Assembly (NCBI RefSeq): GCF_000171235.2
Contig: NZ_ABEA03000120.1
Span: forward strand, 1 to 64,000
Direction of reading: 5' to 3'
DNA length: 64,000 bases
Source of the DNA: Geminisphaera colitermitum TAV2
GTDB lineage: Bacteria; Verrucomicrobiota; Verrucomicrobiia; Opitutales; Opitutaceae
Position 1 is the stretch's first letter; the number at the start of each line of letters is the position of its first letter. This document shows, piece by piece, positions 9,787-20,130 of this stretch. The notes under the pieces were generated by a model that saw only the letters and a program-made list of their open reading frames with translations, searched no databases and was not told the DNA's origin. The position numbers were made by a program, and so were the translations under genes.

Positions 9787-12057
9787 TCAACGTAGCTCAA
9801 GCCGTGCGGTCAACGGGACGGTGGAATCGGTGCCGATACCGATGAGGAACTGGCCGGGATCGACACGGAACGTACCGTCCGATCCGTGGTATCCGAAATG
9901 TTTCGACGTGAGCGTGAACGTCACTTCACGTGACTCTCCGGAACGCAGTTGAACGCGTTCAAACCCTTTCAACTCGCGGTCGGGCCGGGTGGTTTCAGCG
10001 GCGGTATCCTGCACGTAACATTGCACGGTTTCGACGCCTTCACACGGACCTGTGTTGTTTATTCGGATACGGATAACGACGGGTTCGCCAATGCTTGCGG
10101 AGGAGGGTATCAGCGTGATTTCGGAATACGTGAACCGCGTGTAGGAGAGGCCGTGACCAAAGGGAAAGAGAGGGTCGGCGGGGAGGTCTTGATATGCGCG
10201 ATAGTGTGGCATTTGGCGGAGTTTGCCGGGGCGTTTGCGATTGTAGTAAACGGGGATTTGCCCGACGGAACGGGGCATCGTCACGGGGAGTTTTCCGGAA
10301 GGGTTGACGTGGCCGAGAAGGACGCGGGCGATGGCGTGGCCGGCTTCGGTGCCGCCGTGCCAGGCGAGAAGCCAGGCGTCGGCGTGCTGGTGCGCGGCGG
10401 GCGAGGGCAGCGGACGTCCGCTGCACTGCACGACAACAAGGGTTTTTTCGAGGCGGGCGAGGGTTTCGATGAGTTGTTCCTGACCGGGGGGGAGTTCGAG
10501 CGTGCTGATGCAGCGCGCCTCGCCGGTGCGGAGATGGCTTTCGCCGACACAGGCGACAATGACGTCAACATCGACGGCTCCGGCGGTGGCAAGCATTTCG
10601 TCGCTGAAGGCAGGGTCGGCGGTGCGAAGATCAAGCGCAATGGGCGCTCCGGAATCAGCGGCGGCGGCGAGCAAGCCTTCATGGATGTTGGTGACATCTT
10701 CGGGGCGGCCGTCGAGGCACCATGTGCCGAGGTGTTGGCGGCGGGCGGCGGTATAGGGGCCGACAAGGGCGATGCGTAGTGGTTTTCCGGATTCACCCGG
10801 TTTCAAGGGCAGGATGCCGGCGTTGTTGCGGAGGAGGACGATGCTTTGCTCGGCGAGGCGGCGGGCGGTGTCGATGTGGTCGGGACGGCGCAGGACTTTT
10901 GGCGCGAGCGCGGGGTCGATATAGGGATTTTCAAAAAGACCGGCGGCAAACTTCATGCGGAGGACGCGGCGGACGGCGTCGTCGAGGCGGGACATGGAAA
11001 CGAGGCCGTTTTCGATGAGTGCGGGGAGCTGCGTTTCGCAGAGGTGTTCGGAGTCCATTTCCATGTCGATCCCGGCGTTGATGCCCTGGGCGGCAGCGGC
11101 GCGGGCGTCGAGGGCGGCTCCGTGTTCGATGAGGTCGGTGACGGCGCCCCAGTCGCTGACGATGACTCCGTTGAAGTTTTGCCCGCGTTTGAGCCAGCCG
11201 TCCATGAGCGCGGTGCTGCCGCTGACGGGGGTGCCGCCGAGGTCGTTGAAGGAGGACATGACAGTGGCGACACCGGCTTTGACGGCGGCGGCAAAGGGGG
11301 GGAGCACGAAGTTGAGGAGTGTGTTGGTGGTCCACTCGGTGGTTTCGTAATCGCGTCCGCCTTCGGAACCGCCGTATCCGCAAAAATGTTTCGCGCAGGC
11401 GAGCATGTGTTCGTTGGTGGCGGTGTCGCCTGGCTCGCGGCCTTGGTAGCCGCGGATGACGGCTTCGCCGCAGCGGGCGATGAGCAAGGGGTCTTCGCCG
11501 TAGCCTTCGACGATGCGGCCCCAGCGTGGGTCGCGGGAGAGGTCGATCATGGGGGCAAAGCTCCAGTGAACGCCTTGCGCACGGGCTTCGCGGGCGACGC
11601 AGGCGGAGGCGGTTTCGATGAGCGCGGGATCAAAGGTTGCCGCTTGCGCGAGCGGGATGGGAAGGACGGTGGCGTGGCCGTGGATGACGTCGCGCCCGTG
11701 GATGAGGGGAATGCCGAGGCGGCTTTCCTCAACAGCGATGCGCTGGAGTTCGTTGAGGATTTCGGGCGTGGCGAGCGGAGTGCCGAGTCCGTTGCCGGCC
11801 CAGGCGTTGTTGGAGAGGATGCGGGAGCCCCAGCGTCCGGCGCGAAGGCCGGCCTTGATTTCGGTCTTGCGGCGGCGGTAGTCGCGCATGGGGGTTTGCT
11901 GAAGCTGGCCGATTTTTTCGGCAAGCGTCATGCGGGAGAAAAGGTCGGCGATGCGATGTTCGTGCGGGAGGGTGGCGTCGCGATAGGGAGCGTCAGCGGG
12001 CGGTTTGGCGGTGGAGGAGGCCGGAGCGTTGTTCATTGGTGGAAGCTGGGCGGGCAC
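9787..12057 (-). CDS. bglX: Glycoside hydrolase family 3 beta-glucosidase
   Basis: HRIADLFSRMTLAEKIGQLQQ; GRDVIHGHATVLPIPLAQAATFDP; GVIVSDWGAVTDL; C-terminal Fn3-like domain. Confidence 0.9.
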   Translation of the reverse strand: MPAQLPPMNNAPASSTAKPPADAPYRDATLPHEHRIADLFSRMTLAEKIGQLQQTPMRDYRRRKTEIKAGLRAGRWGSRILSNNAWAGNGLGTPLATPEILNELQRIAVEESRLGIPLIHGRDVIHGHATVLPIPLAQAATFDPALIETASACVAREARAQGVHWSFAPMIDLSRDPRWGRIVEGYGEDPLLIARCGEAVIRGYQGREPGDTATNEHMLACAKHFCGYGGSEGGRDYETTEWTTNTLLNFVLPPFAAAVKAGVATVMSSFNDLGGTPVSGSTALMDGWLKRGQNFNGVIVSDWGAVTDLIEHGAALDARAAAAQGINAGIDMEMDSEHLCETQLPALIENGLVSMSRLDDAVRRVLRMKFAAGLFENPYIDPALAPKVLRRPDHIDTARRLAEQSIVLLRNNAGILPLKPGESGKPLRIALVGPYTAARRQHLGTWCLDGRPEDVTNIHEGLLAAAADSGAPIALDLRTADPAFSDEMLATAGAVDVDVIVACVGESHLRTGEARCISTLELPPGQEQLIETLARLEKTLVVVQCSGRPLPSPAAHQHADAWLLAWHGGTEAGHAIARVLLGHVNPSGKLPVTMPRSVGQIPVYYNRKRPGKLRQMPHYRAYQDLPADPLFPFGHGLSYTRFTYSEITLIPSSASIGEPVVIRIRINNTGPCEGVETVQCYVQDTAAETTRPDRELKGFERVQLRSGESREVTFTLTSKHFGYHGSDGTFRVDPGQFLIGIGTDSTVPLTARLELR

Positions 12058-13393
12058 GGGCGAGTTCGGTGCGGCCGAGGATGAGGTGGAGTGCTTCCTG
12101 CTGGCGGCGGGTGACGAGGGACATGGCGCAGGCGAGTTTTGCGCGGGTCGTTGTCGGGGTTTTGTGGATACGGAGGAGTTCGGCGGCGAGCGTTTCGCCG
12201 GTGGTGGAGGAGGAGTCGAGGTCGATCATCCAGTCACCAAGGCCGATGTCGGACCACATTTGCCCTTTGCTGGTTTCGGTCGGGGTGCGGAGATAGAGGG
12301 CGGGGGTGCCGGCGGCGATGGCAATGATGGGGGAGTGGCATTCCATGCTGAGGAGGGCGATGGCGTTGCGGTAAATGGCAGCGGCTTCGTCGGGGAGCCA
12401 CCAGGTGTTTTTCCAAACGGCGAGGGGACGGACGTCGTCGGGGAGTTTGTTGATGATTTCGGTTTTGGAGAGTTCGACTTCAAAGAGCATTTCGGGGCAG
12501 ACAATGACGGGGAGGCGGGTCTGGCGTATCCAGCGGGTAATGGTGTCGCGGAGTTTTCCGAGGTCGGTGGAGGTGTGTTCGGCATTGTAGGCTTCGCGCC
12601 GGAGGTCGTTTTCGGTGGGCGGGCGTTGTTGCATTTTGTAGTAGGGGGCGAAGCGGGTGCGGGGGATGACACAGATGTAGCGGCCGGGTTGAAGGTTTTT
12701 CTCACGAAGCCAGGCGGTGGCGCGGGTGGTGTCGTATTGGTTGACGCCAAAGACGGCGTCGGGAGTGAAGTCAAGGAGGGGGGCGCGGATGTTTTCGCGT
12801 TTCAGGTAGTCGAGCGTGGTGGTTTCCCGGCAGAGGACAAAGCTGGCGTGGTCGAGGATGTCGCGCTCGGAGGTGTCGAGCGGTTTTCGGTTGGTGATGC
12901 GGGCGAAGAGGGATTGGCGGTCAATGGTGATGCCGTAAAAGCCGTAAGGTTTTTGTGGGTTAAGAGCGCGCCAGATGGGAACGTCGCGCGCGGCGACGTG
13001 GAGTTCGGGGGCGGAGCTGTAAAGGAGAAGGTCGGCGCGGGTGAAGGCGTCGCGGAGTTCGGGGGTGTCAGGTTGTCCATCGGTGATGCGGCCTTGGACG
13101 ATGGGGAGGCCGGGGAAGTAATGGCGAATCATGGCCTCGGCGCCGTGTTCGTCGATATTCATGGGCCAGAGGATCAGGTCGGCCTGCGGAGTGAATTTTT
13201 GCAGGAGGGTGAGGAGGCCGGGGGTGTGCGCGATGTCGCCGATGTTGACGGTCTGCCAGCCGGAACGAACGAGGACCACAGGGCGGGGAAGGGAGGGGGC
13301 GGTGGACGCGATGGGTGTTGGAGCGGCGCTGGCAAAATCGGCAATGGTGAGGATGAGCGGGAGTAGCAGCAGGAACAGAGGGTGAGGTTTCAC
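11993..13393 (-). CDS. Polysaccharide pyruvyl transferase family protein
   Basis: GWQTVNIGDIAHTPGLLTLL; LLYSSAPELHVA...PYGFYGITID; MECHSPIIAIAAGTPALYL. Confidence 0.65.
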   Translation of the reverse strand: MKPHPLFLLLLPLILTIADFASAAPTPIASTAPSLPRPVVLVRSGWQTVNIGDIAHTPGLLTLLQKFTPQADLILWPMNIDEHGAEAMIRHYFPGLPIVQGRITDGQPDTPELRDAFTRADLLLYSSAPELHVAARDVPIWRALNPQKPYGFYGITIDRQSLFARITNRKPLDTSERDILDHASFVLCRETTTLDYLKRENIRAPLLDFTPDAVFGVNQYDTTRATAWLREKNLQPGRYICVIPRTRFAPYYKMQQRPPTENDLRREAYNAEHTSTDLGKLRDTITRWIRQTRLPVIVCPEMLFEVELSKTEIINKLPDDVRPLAVWKNTWWLPDEAAAIYRNAIALLSMECHSPIIAIAAGTPALYLRTPTETSKGQMWSDIGLGDWMIDLDSSSTTGETLAAELLRIHKTPTTTRAKLACAMSLVTRRQQEALHLILGRTELARARPASTNEQRSGLLHRQTAR

Positions 13394-15522
13394 GGGCGGG
13401 TCGTCTTGAAGGTGGGTTCGTCGGTGCGCGCAGCCTGGAGGTGGCGGGGGTCGGTGTCGGATTGCGTGATGGTGTCGGTCCAGCCGTCGCCGTGAAGCGT
13501 GATTTGCAGGCCGCCGGGGATTTCCTGAACGGTGATGTCACGCACGGGATTTTGTTTTCCGGAGGTTGCAGCAAAGGCGGGGAGCAGCGCGGTGACGTAA
13601 CGGATGTTGTTCCCTTCGGATTTGAGAGCGTAGGTTTCCAGGCGACCGCCGGGGAGGTCGTGGTTGGGCGCAGTGGGTGCGCGGGGAGCGAAGGCAAGGC
13701 GGGCAGGGTAAAGGGCGCGGATTTCGAGCGAGCCGGTTTTGTTGCCGACATGGAGGCGGTCCGTGGTGGCGGAGGGGGGGGAGGGGGGAGTGATGCGTTT
13801 GGGGAGGAGTTGTGCGAGCCATTCAACGATGAGGGGGCGCGAAGCATGGACGTTGTCGAATACGAGGATGTAATCGCCGCGCCGATGGAGGACGCCACGC
13901 CGCGCGTAGTCGATGTCCTGATACGCCTGGGTCAGATCAACGCTTGTCCAGCACCAGGCGGGGGTGGTTATGAAGGAGTCGATGGTGCCGCGGGCGGCGG
14001 AGTCGGAGCGCTGGTTTTTGCCGTCGATGAGGAGGGTGGAGTGGGCTTCGGTGGTGGTGGAAAAATACGTCCAGCGGCGTCCGGTGGTGCGGTCCCAATA
14101 GCCGCCGGTGTTGTCGCGTTTGCCCTGGCCGTAGCGGGGGGCGGTGAGGAGCCATTCGTCACCGAAAGCGAGGGCGAGGGCGCCGGCGTCGAGATGGCCG
14201 TGGTTGCGGTTGTTGACGCCGGATTTGATGGAGAGGAGGTAATCGTTTTTCGTCCAGCCGGTGCGGGTGGTGACGATGTCGGAGACGGTGGCGTGGTAGT
14301 CGAGGATGACGGGCGGCGTGGCGGGGAGGGTGGGATCGAACCAGAGGGATTGCCAGGCGATGTTGCTGGTGATGCCGTCGTCGGTGCGGCAGGGGAATTG
14401 GCGGGCGAGGAACTGGCCTTCGGTGGAGCGGTATTGGCGGGCAAGGGCGTGGAGGATGGCAGGGGCGGGGGCGGTGCCGCCAACGGCTCCCCAGGGGAGG
14501 GGGCCGCCAAAGCCGGGGGTGGAGCCGTGGAGTCGATAGGCAATGGCGTTGCGGAGGAAGGGGTGCCGGTAAAGTGTATCAGAACCGGTGATACGGCGTG
14601 TGCCTTCGATGTATTGGGTGATGAGGTTGAGGCTGTAGGCCCAATAGGAAAAGCCTTCGGGGGTGCTGCCGTCGGCGTTGTTGGCGGGGATGACGCGATC
14701 GAAGTTGATTTGCGCGGCGGCGAGCCAGCGGGCGGCTTCGGGGATTTCGTCGAGGAAGGCGAGGCCGCAGAGGCCGAGCGCGGCGGCGCTGACGTGGTTG
14801 TGGTTGTTGTGATAAGAGAGCGCCCAGAAGACGCCGCCGTGGAGGCCGTCGGCGATATCGTTGACGTGATGGCGGATGGTTTTGCGAATAACGGCTTGTT
14901 CGGCGTCGGTCCAGATGCCGGGGTGCCAGTCGGTGGCAATGGCAATGCCACGCGAGAGGTGGGCGGCAGCGAGGTGCATGCCGCGGGAACGCAGGCCCCA
15001 GCTCGGATAGGCGCAGGCGGTGAGAACAACGTCACGGATGTTCCGGCGGATGGCGGGGTCGTCTTCCAAGGCGAGGGCAAGCGCGGAGACAACGAGGTTG
15101 TCTCCGATGGGGCGTTGCCAGAGTTCGGCTTCGGCGGATTTGAGTGCGTTTTTTGGTGTGACCCAGGCTTCGGGGGGGCGGTAGGCGACGGGGGGTTTGG
15201 CGGCGATGGCGCGGGCATGTTCGAGAACGGCGTCGAAGAGTTCTTTTTCGCGGCCTTGGGCGGCGGCTCGGCGGGCGCGGAGGTTTTTTTGCCAGGCAGT
15301 GTCGGGTGTGAAATAGATGCGGGGGTGGCTGGCGTTGGCGATGCCGGTGGCGGGCGCGGGTGTAGTGGTGGCGGAGATACGGGCGCGCCATTCGGGGAGA
15401 CGTTCGACGGCGAGCGCGCCGGCTTCTTCGCGGGTAACGAGTTCGGGCTTCGCGGAGAGGACGAATGCCTGAAGGCCGAGCACCGAAAGGAGAATAAATC
15501 GAAGGTAACACACAGGTTTCAT
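13390..15522 (-). CDS. Heparinase II/III family / alginate-lyase-like polysaccharide lyase
   Basis: SYHNNHNHVSAAALGLCGLAFL; GVNNRNHGHLDAGALALAFGDEWLLTAPRYGQGKRDNTGGYWDR; signal peptide. Confidence 0.7.
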   Translation of the reverse strand: MKPVCYLRFILLSVLGLQAFVLSAKPELVTREEAGALAVERLPEWRARISATTTPAPATGIANASHPRIYFTPDTAWQKNLRARRAAAQGREKELFDAVLEHARAIAAKPPVAYRPPEAWVTPKNALKSAEAELWQRPIGDNLVVSALALALEDDPAIRRNIRDVVLTACAYPSWGLRSRGMHLAAAHLSRGIAIATDWHPGIWTDAEQAVIRKTIRHHVNDIADGLHGGVFWALSYHNNHNHVSAAALGLCGLAFLDEIPEAARWLAAAQINFDRVIPANNADGSTPEGFSYWAYSLNLITQYIEGTRRITGSDTLYRHPFLRNAIAYRLHGSTPGFGGPLPWGAVGGTAPAPAILHALARQYRSTEGQFLARQFPCRTDDGITSNIAWQSLWFDPTLPATPPVILDYHATVSDIVTTRTGWTKNDYLLSIKSGVNNRNHGHLDAGALALAFGDEWLLTAPRYGQGKRDNTGGYWDRTTGRRWTYFSTTTEAHSTLLIDGKNQRSDSAARGTIDSFITTPAWCWTSVDLTQAYQDIDYARRGVLHRRGDYILVFDNVHASRPLIVEWLAQLLPKRITPPSPPSATTDRLHVGNKTGSLEIRALYPARLAFAPRAPTAPNHDLPGGRLETYALKSEGNNIRYVTALLPAFAATSGKQNPVRDITVQEIPGGLQITLHGDGWTDTITQSDTDPRHLQAARTDEPTFKTTRP

Positions 15523-15683
15523 GAATGGAGATCGGGACTGGAGGGGGGGGGGAGGAGGTAGGCAGGCGGGCGGGTGGAAAAATGGAAAACGGGGACAGGA
15601 ACAGTGGTCGGCAGGCAGCAGGAACACTGAACACTAAACGTCGAACACTGAACACTGAATGGCGAAATCAGCTTGCGAAGCAG

Positions 15684-16550
15684 TCAGCGGCAGCGCTTGC
15701 GGATGACAGCAAGGAGGAGCGCGGTAACGCCGATGAGTGCAGCCCAGGTGGCGGGTTCGGGCACGGGGGTGGCAACGTGTAGCTCCACGTTGTCAATCCA
15801 AGCCACGCGGTTTCTCGTGTTTGTTGTGTCGATCAAAAATCCGATGCCGGTGATCGTGTCGCCGAGGTTGTTCGCTACTTGAGTGGCGGTGAGGGTGATG
15901 CCTGTCGAGCCGAAGGTGATGGCCTGCCAGTTGGTGGATTGGAGACCGGTGGTGGTCGAGGTGAAGTCGAGGGTTTTGGCTTCGGCGTTTGTCACGCTGC
16001 TGTTGGAACTCGCAGTGCTCACGGTGTAAGTGTTGTGCGAGGCATACCAGTTGGTGTTGTTGACCTGAACGAGCACCCGAATGCTCATCTCGGTGCTGCT
16101 CAATGCCTGATCCCAGGTGAGTGAGAGAAGGTTGTTCGTGGTCAGCGAGAGGGATTGGAAGTCGGTGAGTGTAGCGAAGGGAGCGGCGACGACAAAGCTG
16201 CTGGTGAATGTGCCTGTAGTGCCTGATGGTCCCGAATGCGCGAAGATGGCACCGCGGTCGTTGGCGGTGTCCGTGGCGTTGGTGGCGTGATCCCAGCCGC
16301 TGACGCCATGGTGCCCGAGGCGCGGCGTGCTGGATGTGCCGGGGGATTCAGCGTAAGAGGTGCCGGCGGCATCCCAGCCCTGCCATGCACCGGACAGGGC
16401 TCTAAGGGTGTTTGCGTTTGTTTGGAAATACCAGCTTCGCACCACTTCGGAAGTAGCGGCTGCAGAGAGACCGGACGGCAGTGACAGGAGGCTGGCAAAA
16501 GCGACAGCTCCGAGTGTTGCGGGGATGATGGATGTGTAGTGGATTTTCAT
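15684..16550 (-). CDS. PEP-CTERM sorting domain protein
   Basis: C-terminus VPEPATWAALIGVTALLLAVIRKRCR. Confidence 0.85.
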   Translation of the reverse strand: MKIHYTSIIPATLGAVAFASLLSLPSGLSAAATSEVVRSWYFQTNANTLRALSGAWQGWDAAGTSYAESPGTSSTPRLGHHGVSGWDHATNATDTANDRGAIFAHSGPSGTTGTFTSSFVVAAPFATLTDFQSLSLTTNNLLSLTWDQALSSTEMSIRVLVQVNNTNWYASHNTYTVSTASSNSSVTNAEAKTLDFTSTTTGLQSTNWQAITFGSTGITLTATQVANNLGDTITGIGFLIDTTNTRNRVAWIDNVELHVATPVPEPATWAALIGVTALLLAVIRKRCR

Positions 16551-16649
16551 GACGTGGATAGGGCTCCTTGCGGATTCGGATTCCGGATATGTGAAACAGA
16601 AGAAGGTAATGCAGTGTGCGGGGGGGGAGGGGAGGGGGGGGACGACGAA

Positions 16650-17357
16650 TTAGAAGTCGGGTGGTGCGGTATTGTGCAGGAGCCACTTGTTGCCGATGGC
16701 GGTGTCCTTGAGATTGGGCAGGGGGGGCGCGGCGAGGGCGCTCACATGGCCGTCAATGAAGAGGACGTTGGCCTTGCCGTTATGGCGGAGGGCGATTTTG
16801 CCGTCACCGCCTTTGACGAAGACGAAAAACTTGGAGGGTTCGAGGTAGGTGGTGTTCTTTTCGGAAACATCCATTTCGGTGATGTAAACCTTGCGGGCAG
16901 GTGTCTGGAAATCGGAGAGCAGACGACCTATTCCGGTGCCGGCCTCGCCCTCCGGATTGGAGGCGAGAGCCGCCGATGACATGCCGTAGTCCTTTTTGTT
17001 TTTGTCCTCGTCGAGTTTGCGTTCTGTCACGGACGGGCAGACCCAGACGGTCTGTGCGTTGCGGACGCTGGCGGTGGAGAGATAAGGGGCGAAACGGGTC
17101 TGCCACCAAGGGTTTTCACCCAGGCTGGTCTGGTAGTTGAGACGCCCCTTGTGTTCTCCAACGTAAAGGAGCGAGGCCACGCCAAACTGACGCAAGTTGG
17201 AGAGGCATTTTGTGGCGTTGGCAGCCTGGCGGACACGACCGACTGTCGGCACCAAAATGCCTGCCAAAATGCCAATGATCGCAATGACAGTGAGCAGTTC
17301 GATGAGAGTGAAACCAACCGGACGCACAAATCGGGAACGGAAAAATTGAGTGTTCAT
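16650..17357 (-). CDS. Prepilin-type N-terminal cleavage/methylation (DUF1559-like) protein
   Basis: VGFTLIELLTVIAIIGILAGILVPTVGRVRQAANATKCLSNLRQ; C-terminal NVLFIDGHV. Confidence 0.85.
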   Translation of the reverse strand: MNTQFFRSRFVRPVGFTLIELLTVIAIIGILAGILVPTVGRVRQAANATKCLSNLRQFGVASLLYVGEHKGRLNYQTSLGENPWWQTRFAPYLSTASVRNAQTVWVCPSVTERKLDEDKNKKDYGMSSAALASNPEGEAGTGIGRLLSDFQTPARKVYITEMDVSEKNTTYLEPSKFFVFVKGGDGKIALRHNGKANVLFIDGHVSALAAPPLPNLKDTAIGNKWLLHNTAPPDF

Positions 17358-17444
17358 GGGGAGCGGGGGAGTTGGATGACGTTGGGGAACAGCCAATGAC
17401 TTTATGCTCGACTGACAATCTTCTCGCTGCTCACACAGTAAAGC

Positions 17445-18506
17445 ATGAATGAGAACGTCTCATTTTCCACCTCTTCGAAACCGGACAGGCGCGTGACACA
17501 GCAGGATGTGGCGGAGGCTGTCGGGGTGAGCCGTTCGGCGGTGTCGATGGCGTTCAAAAACCATCCGCGCATCTCAACGCAGATGCGGGAGCGCATTCGT
17601 GCAACTGCTGCACAGCTGGGCTACGAGCCGGACCCAATGCTCGCGGCGCTGGCAGCATATCGGAACCGGCGTCGCCCGACAGGGTTTCACGGGACGCTGG
17701 CCTGGTTGGTGAGCAGCAAGGGAGGTTACAGTTGGAACCGGATACGACAGTTCGCGGAGTTTTTCGAGGGTGCGCGGTCGGCGGCACAGCGGCATGGGTT
17801 CCAGTTGGAGGTGTTTGATCTGGCAAAGTCGGGGGGACAGTTGGGGCGGGTGGCGGCAGTGCTGCGGGCGCGCAATGTCATGGGCGTGGCGGTGGCACCA
17901 CAACCGGAGGCGGGCACGGTGCTGACGGATTTCCCTTGGGAGGATTTTTCGGCGGTGGCGCTCGGTTACACGCTGGCGGAGCCGCGCCTGCATGTGGTGG
18001 CGGCGGCGCAGTTTCACGCGGCGGTCGAGTGTCTGCGGCGGTTGCGCGAAACGGGACACAAGCGCATCGGTTTTTTGTTAAGCCGGGAGCATGTGGAGCG
18101 CACGCAGCTCCAGTATCTGGGGGCCTGGATGGCGAGCCAGGAGATGGCCGGGCTGGGGGGGCAGGTGCCGGCGGCGTTGATGGACAAGGATCACAAGCCT
18201 GGTCCGTTTCGGGAATGGATGAAGCGTTACAAGCCGGACGGGATTATCAGTGGCGATTATTTGCCCGGGCATCTGCGGCGGTTGGGGTGGCGGGTGCCGG
18301 AGGATGTAAGTGTGGCGTGTCCGAATCTGGCGAGCGACGGGGGCGCAGTGTCCGGTGTATGGGAAGTGCCCTTCAATAGCGGGGCGGCAGCAGCGGATTT
18401 GCTGGTGTCGTTGATCCATCGTGGCGAGCGTGGTGTCCCGGAGACACCGCAGACGGTGCTCGTCGAGGGGCGCTGGATGGAGGGGAAAACACTGCGGGCC
18501 CGGTGA
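17445..18506 (+). CDS. LacI family transcriptional regulator
   Basis: RRVTQQDVAEAVGVSRSAVSMAFKNHPRISTQMRERIRATAAQLGYEPDPMLAAL. Confidence 0.9.
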   Translation: MNENVSFSTSSKPDRRVTQQDVAEAVGVSRSAVSMAFKNHPRISTQMRERIRATAAQLGYEPDPMLAALAAYRNRRRPTGFHGTLAWLVSSKGGYSWNRIRQFAEFFEGARSAAQRHGFQLEVFDLAKSGGQLGRVAAVLRARNVMGVAVAPQPEAGTVLTDFPWEDFSAVALGYTLAEPRLHVVAAAQFHAAVECLRRLRETGHKRIGFLLSREHVERTQLQYLGAWMASQEMAGLGGQVPAALMDKDHKPGPFREWMKRYKPDGIISGDYLPGHLRRLGWRVPEDVSVACPNLASDGGAVSGVWEVPFNSGAAAADLLVSLIHRGERGVPETPQTVLVEGRWMEGKTLRAR

Positions 18507-18569
18507 GAGAGGGGGGGGAGGGGAGTGCGACGGGCAAGTCCGTGTCTGGCGGGCGTATCATCGTATCCG

Positions 18570-20000
18570 TTATTCAACCACACCATCGGTTCTCGGCATG
18601 CGAAACGTGCTGGCGCCGCGGCGGGCGCGGAGGAGTTCGCGGCGCAGCCAGTCGATGGCCGCCATCACGGCGCGTTCGCGCACGACATCGGTGCCGCCCG
18701 GGTAGTGCTGTTTTTTCGACCATATGCCGTTGGGAGTGCAGAGACCGATGTAAACAGTGCCTGCGGTTTCGTCCGTCGCAGGATTGCACGGGCCGCCAAA
18801 GCCCGTGATCGCAATGCCGTAGTCAGCGCCGAGTCGCTCGGTCGCGCCCACGGCCATTGCCACGGCCCCTTCGTCGCTCGCGGCACCGTGTTGCATGAGG
18901 AGTTCCTCGGGCACGTCGAGTAGTTGCATTTTGGATTCATGGGAACAGCACAGGCAGCCGCCCGCGAAAAATTTTGCCTTGCCGCACATGTCCATGAACG
19001 ACGCCGACAAGTGTCCGCCTGTCACCGTCTCGGCCACGGCCAGCAACTGTTCCTGTTCGCGCAAGAGGTCGGCAACGACCTTGGCGGGCGTCTCGTGTCC
19101 GAAGCACAAAAAGTCTTCGCCGAGCAGCGTGGCGCATTCCTGCGCGATGGCGTCGAGTTGGTCGAGATTGAATGCGCCCGAGGGTGAGCTGAGGCGAAAA
19201 TCCACCTGCCCGAAATGCGCGCAGTAAGCCACGCTCAGGGCTCCACTGGCGACGCCGTGGCGGTCGAGAATGGGTTGCAGGCGCATCTCCAACGCGGATT
19301 CACCGATGCCCGCGGTGCGCACTTGCACGTAGGCTTCGCGTTGCGCCACGAGTCCGCGTGCGGCGAGGCGCGGCAGGACTTGTTCGATGAACATTGGCTG
19401 CAATTCGTTGGGCGGACCGGGCAGCATGATGAGCACGCGGTGGCGATTGTCGTTCGCGGCGGCGGTAGCAACAGCAGCAGCGGGGGGGGGGGGGGGGGAG
19501 GGGAGGAGTTCGAACCAGAGGCCGGGGGCGGTGCCGTTGGGATTGGGCAGGACTTCGCCGTCGGCGAAACGCCACGCCTGCTTCAAGTTGTTTTCGGTCA
19601 TCTTGCGACCAAGGCGCGCAAACCGGGCCTCGATCGCCTCCACGATGGCGGGCTCGAACACGAGTTTTTGGCCCAACACCTCGGCGATGGCCTCGCGCGT
19701 GCGGTCATCGCACGTGGGGCCGAGTCCGCCGGTTGTGATGACCACGTCGGCGCGCGCCCAGCTTTCGCGAAATTGCGCGGCGATGGTGGCGGCCTCGTCG
19801 GTGATCGTGACGTTGCGTTGCAGGAGCACGCCCCGGCGTCCGAGTTGAGTTCCGATGAAGGTCAGGTGGCCGTTGGCAGTGAGTCCGAGCAGAAGTTCGT
19901 CCCCCAGGGTGAGCAGTTCGTAGCGCGGCGACGCGACGAAGCGGGAGGCGCTGGTGGCATCGGTGGCGGCTGTGGTGGACTGGCCCGGAGGAGGATTCAT
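18570..20000 (-). CDS. cinA: Competence/damage-inducible protein CinA (nicotinamide-nucleotide amidase family)
   Basis: LTLGDELLLGLTANGHLTFIG; TTGGLGPTCDDRTREAIAEVLG; VAETVTGGHLS; ITGFGGPCNPATDETAGTVYIGL; contains an in-frame G17 tract (19482-19498). Confidence 0.9.
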   Translation of the reverse strand: MNPPPGQSTTAATDATSASRFVASPRYELLTLGDELLLGLTANGHLTFIGTQLGRRGVLLQRNVTITDEAATIAAQFRESWARADVVITTGGLGPTCDDRTREAIAEVLGQKLVFEPAIVEAIEARFARLGRKMTENNLKQAWRFADGEVLPNPNGTAPGLWFELLPSPPPPPAAAVATAAANDNRHRVLIMLPGPPNELQPMFIEQVLPRLAARGLVAQREAYVQVRTAGIGESALEMRLQPILDRHGVASGALSVAYCAHFGQVDFRLSSPSGAFNLDQLDAIAQECATLLGEDFLCFGHETPAKVVADLLREQEQLLAVAETVTGGHLSASFMDMCGKAKFFAGGCLCCSHESKMQLLDVPEELLMQHGAASDEGAVAMAVGATERLGADYGIAITGFGGPCNPATDETAGTVYIGLCTPNGIWSKKQHYPGGTDVVRERAVMAAIDWLRRELLRARRGASTFRMPRTDGVVE

Positions 20001-20130
20001 GCGTTAAGGCAGGCGGAAAAGGGCAACGAATTCGCAAAAACATCCCGCTGGCGTCAAGCGCGGCCATCGGGGGCTCTTGCGACGTTGCTCAGAGCTTGCT
20101 GCTGCCTAAATGTGGTTAAGCTGGTCAAAA

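Noticed and set aside
10846-15561. Large plus-strand ORFs (e.g. 412 aa at 10846, 453 aa at 12005, 706 aa at 13441)
   Set aside because: Antisense to well-supported GH3, pyruvyl transferase and heparinase-like genes; low-complexity Gly/Val/Glu-rich translations typical of GC-rich shadow frames.
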